DNA from: HGM04593 sp045661225
Lineage (GTDB): Bacteria; Bacteroidota; Bacteroidia; Bacteroidales; Bacteroidaceae
Assembly (NCBI GenBank): GCA_045661225.1
Contig: JAZRFF010000010.1
Location: 76,595 to 140,594 of the forward strand
Reading direction: 5' to 3'
DNA: 64,000 nucleotides
Program-made: the position numbers and the translations under genes
Part shown: piece after piece, positions 10,301-18,173 of the stretch
Numbering within the stretch: position 1 is the first letter of the stretch
Layout: the number at the start of each line of letters is the position of its first letter
The notes under the pieces: generated by a model
Database searches by the model: none
What the model saw: the letters and a program-made list of their open reading frames with translations, nothing else
What the model was told of the DNA's origin: nothing

Positions 10301-10842
10301 TCGTAAAGAATGTCCCAGAATTTATTATACTTCGGCATTTCATCGGCTTTAACCACCGGAATTGTATCGAGCACCGAAATAGAAGTTGTACGACGCAAAG
10401 CTGCACCCTCGACAATCTTCTGGGTTTTCGCATCATAGGTGCTTGAGAGCATATCGAGCAACATAGCATTGTCAAGCATCGATGAATAGAAAATATATTT
10501 CATCTGAGCCTTAGTCATTTCGGCAATGCTCTTAACGCCCCAAGGATTGTTCTCGAAGAACCTTGCAAAAGCAGCATCATCGGCCACAAACAGTGTCTTA
10601 CTACCGGTGTGCGAAAGAGTCTCTTTCTCGCCCAAACTGTCAATAAGTTCTACGTAACACGAGTAAGTGTGACCCGGCGAACCGGTCTTCAGAAAGTCAT
10701 AGATGCTCGCGCCCAACCATTCCGGCTCCCTGTCATCGTAAAAATATTCATCTTTACAAGACTGGAACATACCGCCGACAAGAATCATACACGCCACAAA
10801 GAGAGACGCCTTGCCAAATTTACTTAAACGGTGCTTAAACAT
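7390..10842 (-). CDS. Large multi-FAS1 domain lipoprotein, 1150 aa, first gene of the SusCD locus
   Basis: The signal peptide ends GGMFQSC, with Cys29 probably lipidated. It is followed by the sequence YDDREPEWLGASIYDFL, which I recognise as typical of Bacteroidota fasciclin proteins beside SusCD. Several FAS1-like repeats follow, recognisable by closing motifs such as KNGYVYRLDEVLLPPS and NNGVVYLLNKVFAPA, plus at least two more diverged copies (SFVIPSDNHF; HYSVYIPSNASL; SFSVLQPIDNVL). Near the C-terminus there is a very acidic linker (EGEDDNSEESDETEESEERE) before a last beta-rich segment. It is the promoter-proximal gene of the operon, with a -7 box and leader hairpin upstream. Likely a surface-exposed binding or adhesion component; ligand unknown. 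Confidence 0.82.
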   Translation of the reverse strand: MFKHRLSKFGKASLFVACMILVGGMFQSCKDEYFYDDREPEWLGASIYDFLKTGSPGHTYSCYVELIDSLGEKETLSHTGSKTLFVADDAAFARFFENNPWGVKSIAEMTKAQMKYIFYSSMLDNAMLLDMLSSTYDAKTQKIVEGAALRRTTSISVLDTIPVVKADEMPKYNKFWDILYDREKADDLLLVKGANSKNDVPMMVHFLKDYLGKNNVTASDIEFLFKKNGVQEKTYTDGEAFIFGSKLVASDVPTDGFSDDTMTITCKNGYVYRLDEVLLPPSNMAEELSLREDVKIVSHLLDRFCIPVFDANITSEYKSLYKGSERDSVFTLRYITRALRESGITELSKLSDAKKSPSIDEELIFDPGSNNYGGAENMGAMFVPTDESLYNYFATGAGNFYIENFAKDAAEKVQPDFSPENVPAMLQALDSIPESLIATLLNNMMQAEFTTAVRSKFDLLMNDAKEGLGVKGDDVTECIIANNGVVYLLNKVFAPAKYEAVYAPATVYEHMRIINNTILQLRYDYYLLAMEANYSFVIPSDNHFVYHDPITFVTNAADEPLVYDFHFDVNRKLNNSHQKAELWATVHSFDKNTYLLKDSLYETSNAGIEGKRFGGGVGSGAHPLSQDFMRNRMTDIMDYLIIVHEKNDGLLTMVGNDWVVNKPERKYYRTKGYGTIKIDATDPTAIKFYGGEQLEQLDNGMEIVASSVHSQKNGFAFCTVPSGEPNGRLLSGVPTPPTKNVYTNMYAHAANEGDLYYEFFNLCNNVDLEEIMLKNEAFTEEDEETGDFYVIPDSMKMYSIFYSSEDAKYNNVVPFFNIFHYSVYIPSNASLQKMYAKGLPTREDVKKYADDPETWNKAFAMTCQINDFVRYHFQDNSIFVDGVDFSISGPNGVKESEADYSSAVINPKTGRFYSINVSSEAGTIKLVDQLGRKAYVVTTGEENKDWNVMARDIQFDVSNEIPTGIANSSFSVLQPIDNVLLNEGMFGYDGLFARFANNGAKVDTMSVAGIAGLANVAGRTPYLIGARGTVTIPNKDGVEANMRIGYLMEPVSPVDAFTKEALVLDENSEPILVTNEGFRIKEILEGEDDNSEESDETEESEEREIVYETSAGTFAYYTELGSDGKKYILKMKNDGTVDERVEFVVPATQE

Positions 10843-10892
10843 AAGTGTAAAATTATTAATTATTATTTTTTCGTTTTTTTTAAATTTTCGCT

Positions 10893-10930
10893 AAAGGGCA
10901 CAATTCGCCCTTTGGTAACGTGCAAAAATA
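10893..10930 (-). promoter_or_regulatory. Promoter -7 box and 5' leader hairpin of the FAS1-SusCD operon
   Basis: Read on the minus strand, TATTTTTG (10923-10930) matches the Bacteroidota -7 consensus TAnnTTTG; no clear TTTG -33 box is seen at the usual distance. About 7 bases further the transcript would start, and a perfect 7-bp stem, AAAGGGC/GCCCTTT (10893-10899 with 10907-10913), would then be almost at its 5' end. The remaining ~50 nt to the ATG at 10842 are A/T-rich. Confidence 0.6.
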
Positions 10931-11005
10931 AGACTTTTCAACAAATATTCGCACTAAGTCGTGTTTTTTTTTGAACTTAAAGCGTTTTTTTCACATTTGA
11001 GAATT

Positions 11006-11047
11006 AAAAAAGCCTCTTTTCCGACTGAGGACAATCAAAAAAGAGGC
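11006..11047 (-). terminator. Intrinsic terminator of the etf-aroC-DUF6057-PD40 run
   Basis: Stem GCCTCTTTT (11012-11020) pairs perfectly with AAAAGAGGC (11039-11047). On the minus strand it is followed by six T residues (11006-11011). It lies 42 bases after the stop at 11089 and separates this run from the FAS1-SusCD promoter. Confidence 0.85.
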
Positions 11048-11088
11048 AAAACGCACTTTTGTATTATTTAACAATCAAATGTTAAAAT

Positions 11089-12591
11089 TCACTTTATTTT
11101 TGGCGCATATTTAACTTTTACAGGATTCTCTTTCACAACGTCTGCGAACTCTTGAGGAGTGAATTTTACAGGCTCAACCATAAATTCCGGAACATTGAAC
11201 GAACGGTCAAAGAAGTCGTAATAACCGGCTGTTGACTGCGGCACAACAAAGGCTTTTTCACTTGTTCCATCGTCATTTATGCGCGCAATGTAAAGGCGGC
11301 TGTAGTTATTCTCCTTACGACGGCTGGCAAACAATATCCAGCGCCCGTCACTGCTCCACGAGTGATAACTCTCGGCAAAATCGGAGTTAGCCTTTTCAAG
11401 CGGCAGACAACTGCCATTCTCAAGGTTCAACACATAAAGGTCGGCGTCCTTGTGCCAAATGTGGAAACAACCATACTCACCCATTGCAAACAGCAGATAC
11501 TTTCCGTTGGGAGAAACACGCGGGAATGTAGCGCTTTTGCCTATGCGCGACGCAGCAAAAACTGTATCGACCGCACCGAATTCCCCCGTCGAAGGGTTCC
11601 ACGAACGGCGCACAATGTCGTATTTTATATCTTTATACCCCTCGAGAAGCTGTTGCACACGCGTCTTTACAGGGTTGTCGCATTTAACCTTAGCAACACA
11701 ATAATAGAGCGTTTCACCGTCGGGCGACCAAGCCGGAAAGACTTCAAGGTCATTCGGGTCACACGCAACGTGAGTCACAATCTCCCGCTCGGGGTTATAG
11801 ACAATTATGTCGCTCAAAGTATCCTGCACCTCGACCTTATTGGCGTGTCGAGTGTGGAAAACCTGCCCCGTCGTGTTTACCGAATAAGCCACAATATCGT
11901 ACTTTGGGTTAAATGCAGGATAGACTCCTGCCGAGATAGTCGAGTCGGTCTTAAGGTCAACTTTCTTCACCTCGCCATTATGCACAAAAACCGTTCCGCC
12001 CTTATACTGACGCACGTGGAACTGCATATTATCGGTTTTGTAGTTCTTGTACGCGTGACAATTTATACATTGACCGTGAGGCTCGGCGTTGCCAAGAACA
12101 TTGCCGTAGATAACCTCCTCGTCGTAGTTTGTAAGGTTACGTTGGTTTATAGTCAGTTTCTCATAGGCCACATACGAAGGCGGAATAAGACGATAAGAGA
12201 TATAAGTATCTATCGAGTCCTCCGACACGGCGAACCAGAACTGCCTGAACTTTTTCCAGCCGGCATCATCGGCTTCAAAGACATCGACTTTTATGCTATC
12301 GCCCTTTGCCGCCGACAACAAACGCCGCCACTCACTCAACGACAAGGCAACCTCACGTCCACCAACAACAACCTCGAACTCTTTTGCCGACAAACGTGTG
12401 ACATAATCCTCGGCATCACCCTCGACCCGGAACGCAAGAGGGGCTATATTACAAGGTATAGTAACATTGGTATATTCAGGGAATATAACCGGTAACTCAT
12501 CGACCGTTGTATAAGTATCGGGCAAATGCGGCGTACAAGAGGCCAACGCCACCAACGGCAGTGCTAATATATATTTCAGATATTTCATCAT
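11089..12591 (-). CDS. PD40/TolB-like beta-propeller lipoprotein with a haem-type CxxCH motif
   Basis: A 500-aa lipoprotein: the signal ends LPLVALASC with Cys19 as the lipid site. The N-terminal part (20-165) is unassigned. At residues 175-179 is CINCH (coordinates 12055-12069), a c-type cytochrome haem-attachment motif. The C-terminal half has WD40-like PD40 repeats (PAWSPDGETLYYC, PRVSPNGKYLLFA, HSWSSDGRWILFASRR), expected to fold as a propeller. It follows the DUF6057 membrane protein by 10 bp; in my recollection the two are often neighbours in Bacteroides, which suggests one complex at the envelope. Whether haem is really attached, and what the protein does, is unknown. The motif could instead bind a metal or be structural. 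Confidence 0.75.
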   Translation of the reverse strand: MMKYLKYILALPLVALASCTPHLPDTYTTVDELPVIFPEYTNVTIPCNIAPLAFRVEGDAEDYVTRLSAKEFEVVVGGREVALSLSEWRRLLSAAKGDSIKVDVFEADDAGWKKFRQFWFAVSEDSIDTYISYRLIPPSYVAYEKLTINQRNLTNYDEEVIYGNVLGNAEPHGQCINCHAYKNYKTDNMQFHVRQYKGGTVFVHNGEVKKVDLKTDSTISAGVYPAFNPKYDIVAYSVNTTGQVFHTRHANKVEVQDTLSDIIVYNPEREIVTHVACDPNDLEVFPAWSPDGETLYYCVAKVKCDNPVKTRVQQLLEGYKDIKYDIVRRSWNPSTGEFGAVDTVFAASRIGKSATFPRVSPNGKYLLFAMGEYGCFHIWHKDADLYVLNLENGSCLPLEKANSDFAESYHSWSSDGRWILFASRRKENNYSRLYIARINDDGTSEKAFVVPQSTAGYYDFFDRSFNVPEFMVEPVKFTPQEFADVVKENPVKVKYAPKIK

Positions 12592-12601
12592 ATAACTTTA
12601 A

Positions 12602-14752
12602 TTAGTAGGTCTTTATCTTCTTTACAAAGAAATAATAATAGAAATATGTATCGCCATACTCCTCTTTAAACAATGGCGCCATCATTCCATTCAATCGTTC
12701 TTCGGTAATATTGGGATAGGTCTTTTTTATGCCGTCTCTTACCCTTGCGACAGAATTCTGGAACCTAATATAGTTTGCCTCGACACCTACCGGACCACGA
12801 GAAACAAATGTGTTAAGGAAGTCCTCATCAATCTCCACAGTCTTTCCACCGTCAAGTGTCTTGAAGAGCAACAAAGCCTCTTGATAATGTCGGGGCAACT
12901 GCTTAGGCGCATTAGCGCCTACTGTAGCCTGATAATAGCTTATATACCCATTCAACGCCTCCCAAAAGCTCTTGGCATCTTTCTTTATGAGAGTTGTCAT
13001 AAGCGTCGATTCAATGTACACCGGAGATATATCGCTATGCGCAGCACAAGCTGCTGCGAATGCATCATAATCGCCCGACACCAACACATCACGCATAGAC
13101 TTAATAAAGCCGAAATTCTTGTTTTCGGACTCTTTTACCGAATTTATGCTGGTTGTCAGGTGCATTTCGACACCCTCGTCGACACCAATAAAATCGTTGT
13201 CACAAGCAAACTGCAACGGCTGTGCAAAAACGGGGTCTTTCCCGATAAGGGCAGGGTTTTTCACATACTTTTCCATCTCCACAGCCCATTCGCGGTAAAA
13301 AAGAGTACTCTTGAGAATGTTCAAATAACGCTGTGCAAGCCTATATTCACCCGACAAGAGCATTGAACGGGCAGCATCTTTCAAATACTGATGTTTCCAC
13401 CCGTACTCAACCGAATTTTCCATACACCAGCGATAGCAGTAGTTAAAACGTCCATAGTGGTAATACAGCACGTGGCCATCGGTGTGTGTCATATGTATGG
13501 CTATTGGCGACACCGGCAAGGTTCCTCCATCGGGGTAGGAGAACATTTCATACCCGGCACGACCAAGTTTCATCAAGGCCAGATTGCGGTTCAGCACCAC
13601 CTGACGTGTTGGAACATCAGCCTCGGCTGCATAATCGACAACACGTCGCCACTCCCCTTTCTCCATTGCAATAAACTGTTTATTTTCAATGCGGAAATTT
13701 TTATCACAGTACCAGTATCGCACAGCAAACAGCATTGCAAGCACAAAAAGAGCATAAGGAACAAATATCACGCCCTTTTTCGAAAGCAAAGAGCACCTTT
13801 TCAAAAGATGCGCAAGGGAAAGCCCCAAACAAGAGAGCGCAAGCATTGCAAACGGAACCCAGTAAACATAGATAGAATGCCAAAATGATGTACCTTCGAA
13901 CTCCACATCCTTAACATTCTCGGCATTCCACTGAGCCAAAGGCAACCCCACCATATATATATCGCCATACCCCACGGTATCATATATATTATAGTATATC
14001 TGCGGCACAAAGGCAACAAGCAACAGCGCAAACAAAGCCTGAAGCAGCACTATCCACACCTTTTCGCCTTTACCGCCCCCTTGAGCCACTCCCACAGCAG
14101 CCATAAGCACAACCGATGCAAGACCATAAACGCCCATCAGCGGATAAGCTACACAAGCCCAGACAACAAGAAACAGCAAACGCCACACACCGCCGGACTT
14201 TCTATATGCCCACACTGCAAGCAGCGAGAATATCGTACCCAACAATGCCATATAGAAATAGCCTTGCACCTTGAGGTAGAATATCCAGTATCCCAGCAGA
14301 GTATCAGTTGCAAGCAACGCAATCACCGGCAAAAGGGCCATTAAAGCAAACCTCGTAGGCACGGCAAACGCCTTTCTAACAAGCCAATAGGCCAAGAAAA
14401 GCAGAGCTACATAGATTGTCGCGCCCAATAGCGGATAATGGAAGAATTGATTAAGAAAGCTACCGATATAAGATAGCATACCCGCCGGAACAGCCAAGGT
14501 GGCATCAAAAAACACCTTGTCGTAAAGGAATAGCGACAGCCCCTCTATACGTTGCAGCAACGCACTCTCATAGAAACCCAGCAATCCCCATACTAACGCA
14601 AAGAACAGCGCTACAATAATTGTCTGCGTTCTTGAGCGCGACAAGCACTCCTCTACTGCCGCAAGAGAGAAGCGCCCGTCCTTTATTCCGGTGTCCGGCG
14701 ACCGCCTAACAGCCGACCGGCCTGTCGATGCCCCGTTTTTTACTTTACTCAT
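12602..14752 (-). CDS. DUF6057-family polytopic membrane protein
   Basis: A 716-aa protein whose N-terminal half (about 38-360) holds roughly ten hydrophobic helices, for example IVALFFALVWGLLGFYESAL and RFALMALLPVIALLA. The C-terminal half is soluble and helical, with repeat-like segments such as LLSGEYRLAQRYLNILKSTL. I recognise it as the DUF6057 family, which has no established function. It is co-transcribed with aroC upstream (37 bp) and the CxxCH/PD40 lipoprotein downstream (10 bp). The pairing suggests an inner-membrane component working with a lipidated propeller, perhaps in secretion, envelope redox chemistry or assembly; this is inference only. Confidence 0.72.
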   Translation of the reverse strand: MSKVKNGASTGRSAVRRSPDTGIKDGRFSLAAVEECLSRSRTQTIIVALFFALVWGLLGFYESALLQRIEGLSLFLYDKVFFDATLAVPAGMLSYIGSFLNQFFHYPLLGATIYVALLFLAYWLVRKAFAVPTRFALMALLPVIALLATDTLLGYWIFYLKVQGYFYMALLGTIFSLLAVWAYRKSGGVWRLLFLVVWACVAYPLMGVYGLASVVLMAAVGVAQGGGKGEKVWIVLLQALFALLLVAFVPQIYYNIYDTVGYGDIYMVGLPLAQWNAENVKDVEFEGTSFWHSIYVYWVPFAMLALSCLGLSLAHLLKRCSLLSKKGVIFVPYALFVLAMLFAVRYWYCDKNFRIENKQFIAMEKGEWRRVVDYAAEADVPTRQVVLNRNLALMKLGRAGYEMFSYPDGGTLPVSPIAIHMTHTDGHVLYYHYGRFNYCYRWCMENSVEYGWKHQYLKDAARSMLLSGEYRLAQRYLNILKSTLFYREWAVEMEKYVKNPALIGKDPVFAQPLQFACDNDFIGVDEGVEMHLTTSINSVKESENKNFGFIKSMRDVLVSGDYDAFAAACAAHSDISPVYIESTLMTTLIKKDAKSFWEALNGYISYYQATVGANAPKQLPRHYQEALLLFKTLDGGKTVEIDEDFLNTFVSRGPVGVEANYIRFQNSVARVRDGIKKTYPNITEERLNGMMAPLFKEEYGDTYFYYYFFVKKIKTY

Positions 14753-14789
14753 ATTTTATTTACGTGTTTATACTATATATTCAAGGAGT

Positions 14790-15872
14790 TTACACAAACA
14801 GATGGTCCTTAGCCCTCGCAAGCATATAATGGTCGAGAATAACCAAAGCCGCCATTGCCTCGACAACAGGCACTGCACGCGGAACCACACAGGGGTCGTG
14901 ACGGCCACGGGCGAGCAAAGTCGTGTCGCGTCCCTCCTTTGTGACGGTAGGCTGTTCCATAAGCAACGTCGCCACAGGCTTGAACGCCACGCGAAAATAT
15001 ATGTCGTTACCGTTGGAAATTCCGCCCTGAATTCCACCGCTATTATTGGTGCGCGTAGCAACCTCTCCGCAGTTATCGAAGAATATGTCGTTCTGTTGCG
15101 AGCCGCGGCCACAAGCCGCCGAAAAACCATTGCCATACTCAAACCCTTTTGCCGCGTTTATCGAGAGCATTGCTGCCGCCAACGACGAGGTTAGTTTTCC
15201 GTACAACGGTTCACCAAGCCCCACAGGCACTCCCTTTGCCACACAGGTAACAACGCCGCCCACTGTATCGCCGGCACGTTTGACCTCGGTTATAAGAGCC
15301 TCCATCTCCTGCGCCTTTACAGTATCGGGGCAGCGCACCGCATTGCCTTCGGCCGACGGAATATCATATTGAGTATAATCGCCTTCAAGTTCTATTTCAC
15401 CCACCCGGGAGGTATAGCCCTGCACGGTAATTCCCATTTTGCCAAGCGCGAGCTTTGCAAGAGCACCGGCGCAAACACGCACAGCCGTCTCGCGTGCCGA
15501 AGAACGCCCTCCGCCACGATGGTCACGCACTCCATATTTGCGGTCATATACATAATCGGCGTGCGACGGCCGGAATGTCTCGCGCAAATTATCATAGTCG
15601 CCACTGCGGTTATTGCTGTTATATATGACAAAAGCTATTGGAGCACCTGTCGAACGTCCTTCGAATATTCCCGAAAGGAACTGCACCTCGTCCTGCTCGT
15701 TACGCTGAGTGGTAATTGCGCTTTGTCCCGGGCGGCGACGACGCATCTCGCCACGGACAAACTCCTCGTCAATGACAACCCCTGCGGGGTAGCCGTCGAG
15801 GACTCCGCCTATGGCCGCACCGTGCGATTCTCCGAATGTCGTCAGGCGCAATAGCTGACCAAAACTATTCAT
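14790..15872 (-). CDS. aroC: Chorismate synthase
   Basis: A 360-aa protein of normal length for the family. It converts 5-enolpyruvylshikimate-3-phosphate to chorismate with reduced FMN, the last step of the shikimate pathway. All three signatures are present: GESHGAAIGGVLDGYPAG near the N-terminus, GGGRSSARETAVRVCAGALA in the middle, and RHDPCVVPRAVPVVEAMA near the C-terminus. It starts at the ATG at 15872, 20 bp after the FKBP gene, inside the minus-strand run headed by the etf genes. The shikimate kinase gene is in this window too, but in a separate operon (54279-54806). Nothing unusual seen. Confidence 0.98.
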   Translation of the reverse strand: MNSFGQLLRLTTFGESHGAAIGGVLDGYPAGVVIDEEFVRGEMRRRRPGQSAITTQRNEQDEVQFLSGIFEGRSTGAPIAFVIYNSNNRSGDYDNLRETFRPSHADYVYDRKYGVRDHRGGGRSSARETAVRVCAGALAKLALGKMGITVQGYTSRVGEIELEGDYTQYDIPSAEGNAVRCPDTVKAQEMEALITEVKRAGDTVGGVVTCVAKGVPVGLGEPLYGKLTSSLAAAMLSINAAKGFEYGNGFSAACGRGSQQNDIFFDNCGEVATRTNNSGGIQGGISNGNDIYFRVAFKPVATLLMEQPTVTKEGRDTTLLARGRHDPCVVPRAVPVVEAMAALVILDHYMLARAKDHLFV

Positions 15873-15892
15873 TTTATTACGTTATTGTTTCA

Positions 15893-16468
15893 TCAATGGC
15901 AGCAACCGCCTTCACAACCTTTATCGTTGCAACTGCCTCCGTTACAACCGCTGCAACCACCGCCGCAACTGCACGATGCTTTCAGCGAATCATAGAATTT
16001 CTTCATTTCAGACTCCTTGGCAGGGCGAGACTCAACCACGCTGCCAACAAACTGAAGGTCACAACCGGCAAGAGGGTGATTAAAGTCCATCACCACCTTC
16101 AACGGAGTTACCTCTTTCACAGTACCGAGTATAGGAGAGCCGTCGGCGCGCATCATCTCCACCACGTTACCGGTATAGATGTGAGCCGAGTCAAATTTCC
16201 CGTCTATGGTAAAAACCTCACGGTCAAAGTCCTGAACGTGGTCGGGGTCATACTCGCCGTATGCATCGGCAAAAGGAATCGTAAAGTCAAAAGAATCGCC
16301 TTTCTTTAAATCCTTGAGATTCTCCTCGAAAGAGTCGAGAGTGTAACCCACGCCTGTCAAAAAGCCGAAAGGTTGCTCACGGGTAGTCTTTTCAACCTCT
16401 TCACACTCACCGTTACGATGCGAATAAAGCGTGTATGACACACGCAGATATTTGTTTGTAATTTCCAT
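15893..16468 (-). CDS. slyD: SlyD-like FKBP-type peptidyl-prolyl isomerase with Cys-rich metal tail
   Basis: A 191-aa protein. The FKBP catalytic fold is split by an insert-in-flap region as in SlyD: GFLTGVGYTLDSFEENLKDL, SFDFTIPFADAYGEYD and MDFNHPLAGCDLQFVG are the family motifs. It should speed proline isomerisation and act as a cytosolic folding chaperone. The last ~27 residues contain eight cysteines and a terminal His (CSCGGGC, CNGGSC, GCEGGCCH), a probable metal-binding tail in place of the His-rich tail of E. coli SlyD. It starts 4 bp after the acyl-CoA dehydrogenase stop. The symbol is assigned by family likeness; specific metal binding is inferred. Confidence 0.9.
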   Translation of the reverse strand: MEITNKYLRVSYTLYSHRNGECEEVEKTTREQPFGFLTGVGYTLDSFEENLKDLKKGDSFDFTIPFADAYGEYDPDHVQDFDREVFTIDGKFDSAHIYTGNVVEMMRADGSPILGTVKEVTPLKVVMDFNHPLAGCDLQFVGSVVESRPAKESEMKKFYDSLKASCSCGGGCSGCNGGSCNDKGCEGGCCH

Positions 16469-16472
16469 AAGT

Positions 16473-18173
16473 TTATTTGTATTTTGTTAATAATTCCATA
16501 GTAAAATTGTTTATATAAGCCACGTGCCCGGCAACCGTTGCCTCGGCAAGTGCCACAAAGCGTTGCAACGATGCTGCAAAAAGCGTTTCGTCCGATGCTG
16601 CATCGGCGAGCAGCAACGCCGACATTATACAATAGGCAACAATTTCGTACACACGACGTGCAAGAAAGTCAAGCGCTTCTTGATTTTCGAACGACTGTAC
16701 TTTTTCAAGCACAGCGGTGTATTGTGCAACCATTGCCTCTATGCGCGCCTTGAGCGAAACAAGCGAAGAGGGAACAGACACCGCAAGATACTCGCCCAAC
16801 AACTGCGAATAGTAACCGCTTGTAGCGTAACGTATAGCCGCCACCACCTGCAGCTGCGTTGTACCCTCGTATATCGATGTGATACGCGCATCGCGATAAA
16901 GACGTTCGCATAAATAGTCACGCATATAACCCGAACCGCCGTGCACCTGCACCGCATCATAGGCATTCTGATTCGCAAACTCGCTGCCCATTCCTTTTAC
17001 AAGAGGAGTAAGGGCATCGGCGCGCTTCGAGTAGAACTTAGACTCCGTACGCTCTTCGGGTGTCAGCGTCCTCTCGCGTGCAAGGTCCGAGAACTGATAG
17101 CTCATATCCACATTTCGGGCAGTCTCGTACAAAAGACTGCGCGCTGCATCGAGCCGGGCTTTCATAGTACCCAACATTTCATATACAGGCGGCAGGTTGA
17201 CAATACTCTTTCCGAACTGTCTGCGCGACCGGGCATAGGCAAAAGCCTCGCTATATGCAGCCTGCGCAATGGCAACACTCTGCGTGGCAATACCCAGGCG
17301 AGCACCGTTCATTAAAGACATCACATATTTTATAAGGCCCATTTTGCGGCTACCGCAAAGTTCTGCCGGAGCGTGGTCAAAGACAATCTCGCAGGTTGGC
17401 GAGCCGTGAATACCCATTTTATTCTCTATTCGGCGGGTTTTAACACGCCCGCAAGCCTTCTCGCAGATAAATAGCGACAATCCGCGACCATCGACACTGC
17501 CCTCTTCACTGCGCGCAAGCACAAGGTGAATATCGCTGTCGCCATTGGTTATAAAGCGCTTTACGCCATCGAGATACCAACAGTTATCCTCTTCGCTGTA
17601 TGTTGCTTTAAGACGCACGCTCTGCAGGTCGCTGCCCGCATCGGGTTCGGTAAGGTCCATAGACATTGTGGCACCTGCACTAACCATTGGAAGGTAACGC
17701 TCGCGCTGACTGTCGTTACCGAAGTTATAAATTGTCGCAGCGCAGTCCTGCAAGCCCCAGACATTGCCGAAGCCGGCATCGGCGCGACAAACAAGTTCTT
17801 GCATCATTGTAAAGACCGCAACAGGAAAGTTAAGGCCGCCATACTCACGGGCAAGAGATACACCCATAAGCCCGGCCTTGCCGAAAATGTCGAAATTCTC
17901 GACCGTTGCAGGAGCATAATGTACACGCCCATTGACTACCGCAGGCCCCTCCGCCTCAATCTTTTCGGCATTAGGAGCTACTGTCTCGGCGCAAAGTTCG
18001 CCCACAAGATTCAGTGTCTGTTCATAGCACTCAACAGCCTCGGCAAAATCTATTGGTGCGTAATTGAAACTGTCGGCCTGTGTATAACCACGCTCCTTCA
18101 TCTCAACGATACGTTTGAGAAGAGGGTGGCTCAAATAATGCCGAAGTTCTTTATTATCAATATAATAGTTCAT
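16473..18173 (-). CDS. Acyl-CoA dehydrogenase, long form with C-terminal extension
   Basis: A 566-aa flavoenzyme, longer than the ~380-aa norm; the extra ~100-150 residues form a C-terminal helical extension seen in one acyl-CoA dehydrogenase branch. The substrate/FAD motif MDLTEPDAGSDLQSVRL, RRQFGKSIVNLPPVYEMLG and QVHGGSGYMRDYLCERLYRD are present, and the catalytic glutamate is expected in TSIYEGTTQLQ. It oxidises an acyl-CoA to the 2-enoyl-CoA and passes electrons to the electron-transfer flavoprotein encoded directly upstream; its start overlaps the etfA stop by 4 bp. Chain-length specificity cannot be told. In an anaerobe it may run in the reducing direction. Confidence 0.92.
   Translation of the reverse strand: MNYYIDNKELRHYLSHPLLKRIVEMKERGYTQADSFNYAPIDFAEAVECYEQTLNLVGELCAETVAPNAEKIEAEGPAVVNGRVHYAPATVENFDIFGKAGLMGVSLAREYGGLNFPVAVFTMMQELVCRADAGFGNVWGLQDCAATIYNFGNDSQRERYLPMVSAGATMSMDLTEPDAGSDLQSVRLKATYSEEDNCWYLDGVKRFITNGDSDIHLVLARSEEGSVDGRGLSLFICEKACGRVKTRRIENKMGIHGSPTCEIVFDHAPAELCGSRKMGLIKYVMSLMNGARLGIATQSVAIAQAAYSEAFAYARSRRQFGKSIVNLPPVYEMLGTMKARLDAARSLLYETARNVDMSYQFSDLARERTLTPEERTESKFYSKRADALTPLVKGMGSEFANQNAYDAVQVHGGSGYMRDYLCERLYRDARITSIYEGTTQLQVVAAIRYATSGYYSQLLGEYLAVSVPSSLVSLKARIEAMVAQYTAVLEKVQSFENQEALDFLARRVYEIVAYCIMSALLLADAASDETLFAASLQRFVALAEATVAGHVAYINNFTMELLTKYK

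Noticed and set aside
11362..12495. A 377-codon plus-strand frame opposite the PD40 lipoprotein gene
   Set aside because: Arg/Thr-rich composition of an antisense frame; the minus-strand gene has a signal peptide, CxxCH and PD40 motifs.
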